Below, piece by piece: positions 1 through 9,346 of a stretch of 22,092 nt of DNA. The position numbers and the translations under genes are program-made. The notes below the pieces were generated by a model that searched no databases, was not told where the DNA came from, and saw nothing but the letters and a program-made list of their open reading frames with translations. This DNA is from Amanita rubescens. Taxonomy: Eukaryota; Basidiomycota; Agaricomycetes; Agaricales; Amanitaceae. The stretch covers positions 1-22,092 of the forward strand of contig WION01000738.1 of the NCBI GenBank assembly GCA_015039365.1. Reading direction: 5' to 3'. Every line of letters begins with the position of its first letter. Within the stretch, counting starts at the first letter, position 1.

Positions 1-1279
1 CTAAACACCGTGTTTCTATTTATGCTCACTCTCTCGAAAGTGCCTTTCTAGATCTCGCAAACTGGCAGTTCAAGGCTCGTCGTACATGACTTCGGCCAAG
101 GAACCGAAAGACTTTTTATACAGTAGGCGTAGTGGCGCTCTACAAGACTCAAATCCCATTCCTTGCGGCTGCCATGCCTGGACATCACATATCGTGAGAA
201 TGATTGAGCAAAGATCGGCTAATAGTTTCCTGAACTTCAAGCGAATAACGCTTGGTTTTTTCTCACCCATGGGTTTTCTGATACGATCAGCGGAATTACA
301 TCTCGTGCGCTAAGTAACGATTCGAGCGCGAAGCGCTCTTTCGTACGATTTGAATGCCTCGTCCGTTTTTGGGGATCGGTCCGCATTCTCGCCACTGATT
401 TCGTTTTAAGTTATCGCCTTACTTATTTTCCCCTTTTCGAATTCTCTTCTGTACCACAACCCTGAAAGAACCACTCAAATCAGCGCTCAATCACAAATCT
501 AACATACTCAATGTGCAATTGGAGCCGTTCTGTCACAGGATTTATTCTCTCAGAATCCACTTCCGGGCCCGATCATACTTAGAAGTAGCATGCTGTAAAC
601 CTTGTGGTAATTTGATGATCCATTCGACATTCTCACCAGGTTCCGTCGTGCGTACGGCTGACTTATTGTTCTAGGATTTGATCTTCCCACAAGAATCCTA
701 ATATTTGATCCTTTTAGTAGGCGCAAATATTTTATACTGGAAAGAAGGACTGACTGAGATAGTAATTAGTTGTCGGGTGCCAGTATACATATGTCAGCAT
801 GTCAGCGCCCTATGGCAGAATCGTGCATTCTGGAGCTCGCGATGGAAGTATTCGTGATCCATCAAAAGTTGTTGGCTGTCACTTGCGTAACATCAGGAAT
901 TCTTCATGGAAAGATGTGCTCAGGGATTCAACACTCGGCAATGGAACGCATCCGAGTCTGCACAGCACATGGGTTGCTGAAAATGTAGGAGACATGTGTA
1001 TCTAAATGAAACGGCCGAAACTACCAGTGCAGGATGCAGGGCTATGATACAAACGTAAAAAGTAGAAGTGATATGTAAGAGTATGGAAAAAAAAAAGAAA
1101 GAAAGAAAGAAAAATCAGCTATTGGATGCTACGCTGACTGTCACCTTCGCTATGATGGGTTTGAGGTGGTCGTCTGTTATATGAGCGGGCGTCTTGTCAT
1201 TCCGAGGTAGACGGTAGCCCAATGACTACACAATGGAGCAACATTAATTCGTTTATTAGTCGACAACTAAGAGGACGAC
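1..1279. other. Stretch without a supported gene
   Basis: No convincing gene is seen. Open frames here are short (at most about 75 codons) and show no start context, splice pattern or familiar domain. A plus-strand frame at about 799-1005 contains a piece resembling one WD40 blade (SGARDGSIR near its start), but no second blade, so it is at best a relic. A simple A/GAAA repeat lies at 1087-1114. The stretch precedes the downstream end of the minus-strand FHA fragment. Confidence 0.5.
1087..1114. repeat. A-run plus (GAAA)n microsatellite
   Basis: A run of ten A is followed by about four GAAA units. This is a low-complexity tract in non-coding DNA and no function is implied. Confidence 0.85.
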
Positions 1280-1688
1280 CTACAATGACGTCGCCGTTTT
1301 CAGCACCGTTTCGCCAGCGACTTTGATACCATTGACGAACGTTCCGAACGGAGAGTCTAGATCGCGGAGCATGACCTGCAGCGTCGGACTAAATTTTGCA
1401 TCGATAGGCGGAGCCGGAAAGAAAATGACCAACCTGATGGTCTTTGACCCATATTTCAGCGTGGTTTGCACTCAACGCAAGAGGTGTAATAGGTTCCACT
1501 CCTTTGTTTGTTGGCATTATTGGGGGGAAAAACCCATTCGAGGTCGTAGCAGTTCTTTCGGGATCTACAACTGTCTCTCTGTTGGCCGACCCTAAAAGCA
1601 CGCGGGATGTTGAAGGCAAAGGTATCCATTTCGGCTCAAATTGAAAGCTCTCTGGAAGGCATTGAAGATTGATTATAACGGAGGACAT
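1280..1688 (-). pseudogene. Truncated FHA-domain fragment (SLMAP/Vps64-like)
   Basis: The frame opens at an ATG at 1688 and runs to 1434. A 58-nt GT-AG intron (1433-1376) follows, then 1375-1280, giving 116 residues. FHA domains bind phosphothreonine peptides. The hallmarks are visible in order: VLLGS, NGFFPP, SANHAEIW (the S-x-x-H element), then after the intron RDLDSPFGTFVNG (the N-G element) and GETVLK. This is the pattern of fungal FHA proteins of the SLMAP/Vps64/Far10 type, which are much longer and continue into coiled coils. Here the expected text after VLK (N-G-D-V-I) sits in the next frame, just past an A-run at 1297-1300. A one-base loss therefore ends the product at the last FHA strand. 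Nothing like the usual C-terminal part follows. It is read as a decayed or partial copy; a short expressed FHA peptide is less likely. Confidence 0.6.
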
Positions 1689-2320
1689 TGTGGTTTGTCA
1701 AGTGGCGTTACCAAACTCTTGACGCTCGAATAACGAGGATAATGGGTGATAGACGTCTTGTCGTAGTCCATAGCACCCGCGTTATAACAGAAAAAATGCA
1801 TGCAGAAAAGGGACCCTAGAATAAGCGATGACAGTGCATGTTCATTAGAACGAACTATGCATAACGCAGGGCGTCCACCCAATTTAGTATAATATGATAG
1901 GTACAAGTACCCTGATCGCTGGGCGGTAGCAATAAAAAAAAACAGAATTTGCCCATCACACCTGTTGTAGTCGCCGCTAATTTCTCCAACGGTAAAGAAG
2001 GGAACCATCGATCATGATCCCAAATCCGGCTTTAACATACGGGGAGAACAGCGTGACAAGTTCATTTCCGGAGAGGTAAGCGGTTGTTTCCGGTCCATAA
2101 GTACGAGACATGCGCTGGCACAACCTACAATGTTAGCTGATATCGATAAGATTCTGTGAGCGCAGCTGTTGGAGGCGGGCGCTTCGGCGGCGGGATGATG
2201 AGTCGGATGTAGTACCTGCCAGCACGTGATCACGTGACATCCAATTTTCTTCTGCAAACCAGCGCCAACGGCGAACTCACTGTTCGACTCGAACAAAAAA
2301 GCCAGCCTCCTTGCTCTATA
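1689..2320. other. Spacer between FHA fragment and mitoribosomal gene
   Basis: The spacer separates the minus-strand FHA fragment from the plus-strand gene that starts at 2321. Overlapping frames on the minus strand (1673-2008 and 2012-2296) have no recognisable domain and are probably chance. The double E-box palindrome at 2223-2236 is the only clear signal. Confidence 0.5.
2223..2236. promoter_or_regulatory. Palindromic double CACGTG E-box
   Basis: The sequence CACGTGATCACGTG is its own reverse complement and contains two CACGTG cores sharing an AT centre. It ends 84 bp before the start codon of the mitoribosomal gene. CACGTG is the classical site for bHLH factors of the Cbf1/USF type in fungi. 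Its position suggests a promoter element for the plus-strand gene; binding itself is inferred. Confidence 0.55.
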
Positions 2321-3134
2321 ATGTCTTGGACGCTATGTAGGAACGTTTCGATCCGTCGGCTTTCAACAACTCCAAAAGTCTCGTCCTGGTCACCTGCAAC
2401 TTCTGATTCGTACCTGGTGGAACATCTGAACGGGCTATTCCCACCTCTCAAATTCCCTCCTGAACTTGCCCAACGCATATTAACACATGGGAGCCATCCA
2501 TCCGCTATTAATGGTCAAGGTCATAATGCCAGATTTGAATTTATTGGTTAGTGGAATAAAGCAAGCAAATGTCATATGCCACGTTTCGACTAATGTGATC
2601 GTGTGTAGGACGGAGAGTCATTGAATCGTACCTACTACTCTTCTTGAACTCCAGCTCAGCCCTTAAAGCCACGCATGATCTCGATGCAATCCTAAACCGA
2701 ACAATTAATACGTATATTTTGGGAGAACACGTTGGTTCTTCGTGGGGCCTTGGCCGTGCTCTTCGTTGGACACCTGCTGTCCCTGCATCCCAAGTGTCGT
2801 TGACTACCCACGACAGCCGAAAGCTTCTCCGTGGTGTTGGGTTCTACAAAGTGCAGGGAGACACAGTTGCGGCGGTGATTGGCGGAATATATCATCAATT
2901 TGTGAGTCTCCGATGTACCATCGTGCGCGGCAGGATTGTTGAACGCTTAAATAGGGAGCTACGGTTGCGCAGCGTGTTTTTCATACGCGGATACTTCCAA
3001 AACTGTCACTTCAACGAAGTTCCGAAGGCCTTCCCGATGTATTCCGTGCGGATGCATTGGCAATATGTCAACGCATGGGGGGGCCTGACGCGCAACTGTT
3101 ACCCGAGACCACAGTAGAACCAGTTATCAGTTAG
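2321..3134 (+). CDS. Mitochondrial large-subunit ribosomal protein, RNase III fold (mL57/mL44-like)
   Basis: Exons are 2321-2546, 2609-2901 and 2955-3134, giving 232 residues; both introns are GT-AG and the frame closes exactly. The N-terminus is basic and Ser/Thr/Arg-rich (MSWTLCRNVSIRRLSTTPK), as expected for mitochondrial import. The body matches the RNase III-like domain of mitoribosomal proteins: FPPLKFPPELAQRILTHGS, then GHNARFEFIGRRVIESYL across the first junction, KLLRGVGFYKVQGD, AAVIGGIYHQF, and RVFHTRILPKL after the second. The family is structural in the mitoribosome large subunit and is not a nuclease. No double-stranded RNA-binding domain follows, and the size is near that of yeast MRPL15 (mL57), so mL57 is favoured over the larger mL44. 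It appears intact, unlike its two degenerate neighbours. Confidence 0.85.
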
Positions 3135-4198
3135 ATTACGATGGTAAGCACTTGAGATGAAATTAGCGTATGTTCGCTTCATAATTAAAATCTAGATCAA
3201 TATACCACCGTGCTTGTATATATAACGGTTATTTTCACGACGAGATGTAATGGACTTTGGGCGGTCATTAATCGATAATCATTGAGGGGGACCTCGTCCG
3301 AAATTGGATATTCTTCAAATAATAGCAAACATCTCTCCTCTGAGCGTCGGTTCTAAACGAAGCATCGCACTTGTGGGGACGGTGGGTGACCAGTCTTGCA
3401 GAATACATGTAGATTTACATGTATTCAAGTGGATGACCCAGTTACAGTAAAATCAATGGCATCTGCGATACCAAGCTCTGCACCTGCGCAACGTGAATGC
3501 GTGTTCTAAACGCCAATTCCTATAGGGGAGTTAACCTCCTCTTTAATTAGGACCCGTGCCGCGTAGCTTGAACTTCCAGGAATGGTCTGCTCCGCGTCGT
3601 TGTTCATACTGTGGTGATCTATAACATGGAATTGCCTCATGTGCTCCTGTTTCCCAAACGTTTGAATCATATATTTGAATAACAAACCTGCACTGGTGCC
3701 CTTATTTCGTCTCAAACAGCACCATCCCCGCCGCTCCCAGCCTTATTTGTGCGCAATAATCGGCAACCAACCTTATAATCGAGCTCTCCATATAACTTTT
3801 ACGATACCTAGTGATATCCATGTTCTCGTCATTTCCATAGGCAATAAAGCTAGGTTGATCTGTCATCGTAGCCATTGGTCTAACACATGAACAATTTGCA
3901 AAACCTCGCTGGAACGGTGGTCACTTTGAACGTTGGTCTAAAAATTTACCCCACTGAACCCCAAACTACTATTTGCTGATCATATGATATCTACGTTAAT
4001 CAGAAGCGTCAGGGATGATCGATCTGATCGTTGAGCCGCCGACTGTGCTGTGCCAAGAAAAATGACCATCTTGTGTCACGCTTTCCTCTTCCGTTTACCC
4101 AACCAGGAATCAACTACGCTTTCTCGCCAATATCTTACAACATTTGTGGGCCCAATTTAATCATGAGCTCGAACAAGCAATGCTAACGGCCTACGCAG
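3135..4198. other. Intergenic stretch, no gene seen
   Basis: Open frames at 3506-3715 and 3675-3890 on opposite strands are short, overlapping and featureless. The last part holds a GCTAAC branch-site-like element and a CAG just before the histidine-kinase relic. The HAMP repeats that would precede the H-box in an intact kinase were not found. Confidence 0.5.
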
Positions 4199-5287
4199 GA
4201 TCCGGCGGCGATGGGGCCCGAGTTGACAACCACGAACAAGAATGAGGTTTTGGCAAACATGTCGCACGAGATAATTAGGTGCGTCTTATAGTGTGGTGGG
4301 GTGGTTACTGATGACGCTCAGCATTTCTTGATAGGACGCTCATTGAGAACGATATTGTAATTACTGGAATGACCGAGTTGACGCACATTTTGGCTTTTGA
4401 TCATCGGCAGTGGCATTTTGGATATTTTGGACTCGCGTGGGTGGTTCCTTGCATCCCTTTATGGATACTTAATCACTTTAAACGACAGTTTAGGTGTGAT
4501 GATGAACCCCTTGCGGTAGACTACGATCCGGTGCCCCAGGATGACAATGGTTGTGTACGCCTCTTGGCATCAAAGCAGCTCGGACCTCGGGCCACGAACG
4601 CGTCGAGTGCGACATTCTGGATCAGTTAATGAAAGGTCAGCGTTCGTGATCACTGCACTCATGATGACGCATAAATGTCGCACTGAGCATCCGTTGCCCT
4701 TTCCGATTGCTAGAGCGTGAAGCTCGGGTTTGGTACAATGATGCAGGCATTGGAGTTGCGAACCTTATTTCTGATGGCTCTACAATACGAGTAAGTCCGT
4801 TCAGTTCCCGATTGTATGTATGGAGCATGGCAGTTTAGGTGGCAATATCCGAGAAGAGCCGATTGATCACACCCAAATCAATCATCTCTGAGCGACATGT
4901 TGTCCATAATGACCCCCTCTTCCAATTGCAATAAGCATCCATTTCGACGACCTACTCCGTGATAAGACTGTACTGACATTTAGCAAAGCGGATTAGAGAG
5001 CTCAGGCTCAGGCTGGGTCGTCCACGATGTTGGCAGTTTTTCTGATAAAGAGTCATTGCCAAGTATTATGGTACATTGATCGTAACTTTGGGGAGCCAGA
5101 ACATCCGAGATGCATCTATTGTCCAATCGTTCACAGTTTAACTGTAAGTCGTGCTTTGATCTTCGAGCTTCACTCTTGCGGGTGTTCAGGCGCTCACCAG
5201 TGCCCATCTTTCTTTTCCCAGGACCTGCCAGCCTCAGCTCTTATTTCCACAGTCAAGTCCAATACTATGGCAACCGGGAAACCATGA
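4199..5287 (+). pseudogene. Decayed class III (Nik1/Os-1-type) hybrid histidine kinase
   Basis: Several blocks of the fungal osmosensing hybrid kinase occur in the right order, but in broken frames. First come KNEVLANMSHEI at 4238-4273, with the phospho-acceptor His at 4265-4267, and after a GT-AG intron (4279-4334) GMTELT at about 4366. Then QLGPRATNA at about 4577-4604 corresponds to the LAVRATQN region. DAGIGVANLISDGSTIR at 4740-4790 is a shortened ATP-binding G1 box. SLGGNIREEP lies near 4830, WVVHDVGSFSDKESLPSI at 5014-5067, and DLPASALISTVKSNT at about 5222-5266. Extra residues, deletions, stops and frame changes separate the blocks. Neither the N-terminal HAMP repeats nor the C-terminal receiver domain is found. 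Intact class III kinases signal through the HOG pathway; this copy cannot encode one. Confidence 0.72.
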
Positions 5288-5740
5288 CATGTACACCATC
5301 TCGGCGCCCTGGATTGGGATGATATAGAACACAGCAGTCAAATGTCACACGTCAAGCAAATGAAATATTATTGATGGCCCCGCACCGCCCGCTGAGTTCA
5401 TTCTCTAGAATAGCAGCCGCTTGCTGATAGCACTTCGTGAGTGGCATATAATCTGGCGTTCTAAGCCTGTACTAGTCCCGAAGGCAACTTCAATGAGGTT
5501 CTTTCATTGCACGAAGTGACTCAGTCTCATCTAGCTTGTTCTTGTTTCCTTGACTGGAAGTTGACCTGGGACTTATTTTTATCCTTAGATCGCCCCCAGT
5601 CACCGCCTGGAAGCTTAAGGTTGATCGTGGACAATAGGGACGATTGCACTATACTCAAATTGGACGCATGAAACAGCGAAGACTGGCTAGGGCGTTTCAT
5701 ACCTCCATATGACCAGATTACATACGACGATTCACTGACA
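5288..5740. other. Intergenic stretch before the secreted-protein cluster
   Basis: No gene is seen. The receiver domain that should follow the kinase relic is not recognisable here. The end of the stretch is the upstream region of the first secreted-protein gene. Confidence 0.5.
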
Positions 5741-5796
5741 TATAAAACCGGCTGGCTGGGAAGACATTGCCCTTCCTCAAGTGCTGGTCACTTGAG
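5741..5796 (+). promoter_or_regulatory. Promoter of secreted-protein gene 1: TATA box and inverted repeat
   Basis: A TATAAAA box lies at 5741-5747. A perfect inverted repeat follows at 5776-5796, with arms CTCAAGTG and CACTTGAG around the loop CTGGT, starting 35 bp after the TATA box and ending 80 bp before the ATG. The position suggests the transcription start or early 5' leader. The same arrangement precedes both paralogues. Confidence 0.65.
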
Positions 5797-5876
5797 AAAC
5801 TACTATCCCATCCGATTACTATTCCTTTCCAAGCTTCATCATCCAACTTTTTAATTGTTCTTAAGTTCAAATCCTC

Positions 5877-6453
5877 ATGGCAAAGTTCAACGCTACCACA
5901 CTGATCGTACTCGCACTGGTGATAAACTCTGTCGCCGGCCTTCCCATCGAGTGAGTTTTCTGCGTCGTTATCTTATATTCCAATCCTAAGCATTTTAATT
6001 AAGAACGCTGAACATCAATGAACGTGACATGGAGTTGGAGCCTCGGGGACGATTCAGTTTCTTAAGCAAAGGCTTCGGATTGGCCAGAAAGTATTTGCCA
6101 AAGGCCGCAAATTATTTGCGGAACTCATGGCGCGACGGCGGTAGACAGACGGTGGAGCAGGGCGTTAGAGACACCGCGGTCCAGCTAATTGAGGGTCAGG
6201 GTCAACAGCAATATTATTTGAAACGGTATCTATCGCTGTTGATCTGTCCTCTTGTACAAAAACTCAAAAATTACCCTCAGTGACTTGGGATATACGTTCG
6301 GAGATGGAGCTCTCGGTAGCCGGTAATTATTCAGTTTTTATTCTGCTTAAGTATATCAACTGATGTATTGTTGTGGCCACAAGAGACTTGGAAGAGCGCA
6401 GCTGGAGCGATTTGGATGCGCGAGAATATTTGGACATGGACGAACTGGATTGA
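5877..6453 (+). CDS. Small secreted protein, paralogue 1 of 3 (unknown family)
   Basis: Exons 5877-5950, 6004-6225, 6281-6322 and 6384-6453 give 135 residues. Introns 1 and 3 end in AAG rather than the usual YAG; the sites are chosen by alignment with the paralogues and the frame closes. Exon 1 encodes a signal peptide (MAKFNATTLIVLALVINSVAG, probable cleavage near residue 21). Exon 2 begins with NERDMELEPR and holds an Arg/Lys-containing stretch (LSKGFGLARKYLPKAANYLR) that ends on KR at the exon border. Exon 3 is short and ends SR. Exon 4 reads RDLEERSW, then LDAREY and DELD before the stop. There are no cysteines outside the introns. The product looks like a secreted precursor cut by a Kex2-like protease. 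The function is unknown; effector, antimicrobial or signalling peptide are all open. Confidence 0.75.
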
Positions 6454-6520
6454 TTTATGACGAAGTCATCTCTCTCCCCTGTTCACGCACAACACATGCA
6501 CCTACCGTGTTATCCCGCTC

Positions 6521-6526
6521 AATAAA
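6521..6526 (+). terminator. Possible polyadenylation signal of gene 1
   Basis: AATAAA occurs 68 bp after the stop codon of secreted-protein gene 1, within a 3' flank that is partly conserved after gene 2 (there changed to AATAGA). The hexamer alone is weak evidence in fungi. Confidence 0.4.
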
Positions 6527-7058
6527 TATGTTTCGGAGGAACTGTCAAGTCTGTTGACTTATGATTTCGTGCTTAGCTTTCGTCGCTTAAGGCAGGTAGG
6601 ATTTTGTTAATGAGTTCGGATGGGGACTGTGAAAAGCCACGAGGCATGGTCCGGAACGCATATGTCACGGATCATGTTATCCAGTGAATGGAGAGGAAAG
6701 ATGTAACATGCAGAATCAAGTTGCCGTTGGGTCGGCTACGGTCCTCTATAACGCGCGGATTACATTGGACAGGCGCATTGTAGCTCGTGGTTCGTAGAGG
6801 TTTCGGCCCAACGCTTAAGAAAACGAAAACGTAGCACAAGTTCCCTATTTCATGAGAATGACATTCGTAGGCGTCGCCGCCTACTTCGAGGACGTAAACA
6901 TTAATTTAAATGCCTACTGCTACACAGGCATTACTTATACGTGACATACGCCCGACTGTTTGCAACGATAGCCGCTGCTATGAGCCTTCCCATACTCTCC
7001 CTGTCCCCCTGAGATTTATACAGTTATGATCAGATCCCACCTATCCTCTTTACGGCCA

Positions 7059-7084
7059 CCCCCGCCCGCTGCCCCCGCCCGCTG
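7059..7084. repeat. Two tandem copies of a 13-bp C-rich unit
   Basis: The unit CCCCCGCCCGCTG occurs twice in direct succession in non-coding DNA. Confidence 0.8.
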
Positions 7085-7492
7085 CCTCGCTACCTGCTCC
7101 CATACCACTTCCTCCATTGGTCTCCGCAATGCCCAGCCTGCCCCAACTGGCTACTTCTATTAATAGAGTGAAAAAGTACAGCTCTGCACAGCTTGGAAGG
7201 GCACAATCATGTTAGGTCTGTCAACTGTCAAGGGGCGATCGGGTATCAGTAAGGTTTCAAAGATAGGTAGTGAAACGTACGAGGAGACCCCTGGAGACCC
7301 TTAGGCTGGTGAGTTCCCTTGAGTTCCGCTTGATCCGCCCTGTCAACGGTGGAAGAAGTCGTTATGTTACGACGACATGCATACATATTGACATGGATGT
7401 ATTGATCGATGGTCATTGGTAAACTATAGAAGACCGTTCGATCAGAATCACTGTCGTTGTGACGTAGGTCATCGTACCTGAAGTATTCTCCT

Positions 7493-7522
7493 GATACGAG
7501 GGGATACGAGGGGATACGAGGG
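7493..7522. repeat. Three tandem copies of a 10-bp unit
   Basis: GATACGAGGG is repeated three times without change. It lies inside the chance minus-strand frame at 7246-7572 and no function is evident. Confidence 0.85.
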
Positions 7523-8615
7523 GACGAATATTCGGGGCCTGGACGATCCAAATTACAAGGCAACGTCTTCACGATGCGGTTTCGCTTGAGCCATTTCGCT
7601 ATTTAATAATGTTTATCAGCAGAATCATTCAGTCTCGGGACGAAAACGTACTGACAAGGTATCAATAACGACCTCGCCATTTGTTGAATCAGAAGCGGAA
7701 CTAGGCCTTGAATATTTGATCTTTTCCAGGTTGCCTCACGCTCGAATTAGCTACGTAGAGTTAGGTTGCAGGTCAAGAGATGAAGATGGGGGACGTACAT
7801 CGAGAATGATTTCGCTTCCCCAAACGGCATAAACGGACCTGCTATCGGTCAACGTGGACTGCTCCCACAATCTGGCTTTTGATGCATGAGACACGACAGG
7901 GTCGGGAGAGGAAAAGGGACTTACCATTCCCATCGTCTCATACAACTGTACATAAACTTTCATTCAAGTATCCCTACGATCCAAATCAGAGTTGAGGACC
8001 ATCATGGACAGGTACCAGGACTCCAGTGGATCCTCGCGTTCCAATGTCTTTGTGGAAGGGCGTTGGGCCTATCCATGAATGAAACGTCTGTGGTCTTGAA
8101 AATACAGCGTGAGCGACAAAGGATTGGGTGTTAAAGATAGAGCTACCTTGTGGTCGCTGGCTACCGTAGATGTGTAAAACTGGTTTGTTCTAGCACTAGT
8201 AGAGTGAAAGTAAACATTTCAGGTGGGAGTAGAATTATCAATGCTGTTGGAAGAGATAAGCTCATTTTCAAAGATAAAGAATCTGGGCGTTGCACACACA
8301 TTGCTTTCATGGCGCTAGATTCGGGCTGTGCGATGGTGGCACTCGCAGTAGCGATGTGGTCGTTGTTATGGTTTATTTGGTAAAGAAATTCCCAGCTGGG
8401 CGCAGCAGCTGGAGGCACGCTCTGCTCAGGTTCCTCTACGATTTCATCCAGGGCGCCATTTGTTCGCCGACGAGGCGTCCTCGGATCTACCGGGTTCTAT
8501 CCGGGTACCTCGCAGCGTCTCCCAGCGCATACTAGATTTCTTGATTATCCCCAATCGGTCGAAATCGGGCAGCGAATCTCCGTTAGTATGAATCAAGGGG
8601 ATCATTGGACGTACA

Positions 8616-8677
8616 TATAAAGTTAATCATCGCCGTGCAACCTTTTTGCCCTCCCTTCAAAGTGCTGGTCACTTGAA
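8616..8677 (+). promoter_or_regulatory. Promoter of secreted-protein gene 2: TATA box and inverted repeat
   Basis: TATAAAG lies at 8616-8622. After an ATCGCCGTG string shared with gene 3, the inverted repeat follows at 8656-8677, with arms TTCAAGTG and CACTTGAA around CTGGT and one extra A in the left arm. The repeat starts 40 bp after the TATA box and ends 61 bp before the ATG. Confidence 0.65.
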
Positions 8678-8738
8678 AAACTACGCCTCCCGACTACTTT
8701 CAATATTGCTCTTTCGAGCTTCGTCACTCAATACTCTG

Positions 8739-9346
8739 ATGGCAAAGTTCAACACTGTCTCGCTCATTGTCATCGTGCAACTGGCACTTGCGATAACCTT
8801 CGTCTCCGGCTTTCCTGTCGAGTAAGTTAGTGCATTTATCCCATCCTAAACGCTCTAAGCCAGAGTACCAAGCACCAATGAACGTGGTAGTAGCACTGAG
8901 TCCAAGAAACATCATGGGCTTGTCAAGGCTGTTGCCGAGACAGTCATCGTGAATGCTGTCCTGGATGCAGCGCTTCCTGAGGTCCAAGGTGTTAGGGCAG
9001 GAGTAGCGGTTGCCAGATTTGCCGCAAAAGAATACAAGAAACACAAAGCAAAAAAGCATTCGCAACAGAGGGACTTTCTTAAGCGTTCGTGGAGTGAATG
9101 GAACGGCAACGTCAGACGGTATCATTGTCGATAAAGCCTGTCGTGCATAAGCTCAAATACCTTTAGTGACGTGGAAAATACTCCTGTCCTGGGAGCGCGC
9201 AATGAAATGGCCGAACGTGGCGAAAGTGGATCCCCTAATAAACGGTATTTTTCTTCTATCGTGCTTGAAGGAATGCCAACTGATGCATTACCACTGCGTC
9301 AAGTGGCTTGGAAGGGCGTAGCTGGATGCATTCGGATATGGATTGA
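8739..9346 (+). CDS. Small secreted protein, paralogue 2 of 3 (unknown family)
   Basis: Exons 8739-8821, 8864-9118, 9167-9244 and 9304-9346 give 152 residues, with the same intron phases as the other two copies. Exon 1 encodes a signal peptide (MAKFNTVSLIVIVQLALA...). Exon 2 starts with STNERGSS and is Lys/Arg-rich (by count about +8 net, with KEYKKHKAKK), and ends on RR. Near its end KR and RR flank the short segment SWSEWNGNV. Exon 3 contains LGARNEMAERGESGSPNKR and ends on KR at the exon border. Exon 4 is GLEGRSWMHSDMD. This tail is nine residues shorter than in the paralogues, and the third intron ends in AAG. This is the most diverged copy. Function unknown; a Kex2-processed precursor is inferred. 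Confidence 0.72.

Larger units (their letters stand above)
6454..8615. other. Long spacer between secreted-protein genes 1 and 2
   Basis: No gene is supported. The first 100 bp is alignable with the 3' flanks of the other two paralogues (a GAAGTCAT element and a TCAATA-ATATGT-TCGG string) and contains AATAAA at 6521. A later string, TATTTCATGAG-ATGAC near 6846, recurs after gene 2 near 9680, so the duplicated unit reaches beyond the transcript. Frames at 7246-7572 (minus), 7886-8134 (plus) and 8150-8383 (plus) show no known domain. Short tandem repeats lie at 7059-7084 and 7493-7522. Confidence 0.5.

Noticed and set aside
70..313. Opposing 66-75 codon frames at the window start
   Set aside because: No domain, no splice pattern and overlapping on both strands.
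3376..3400. GGTGGGTGACCAG, like part of a 5S rRNA gene
   Set aside because: The rest of 5S rRNA, including the internal control region, is not found around it.
5863..5876. GTTCAAATCCT, like a tRNA T-arm
   Set aside because: No acceptor stem, D-arm or anticodon arm fits; it lies in the leader of secreted-protein gene 1.
6029..6283. Secreted-protein gene 1 as a single-exon 84-codon gene
   Set aside because: That frame lacks the signal peptide and ignores splice sites that align exactly with those of both paralogues.
7246..7572. Minus-strand 108-codon frame
   Set aside because: It includes a 10-bp tandem repeat, has no known domain and no supporting promoter or partner exons.
8150..8383. Frame with ISGGSRIINAVGRDKLIF, faintly like text found near N-termini of some fungal NLRs
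   Set aside because: The similarity is very short and nothing NLR-like follows; an opposite-strand frame covers the same stretch.
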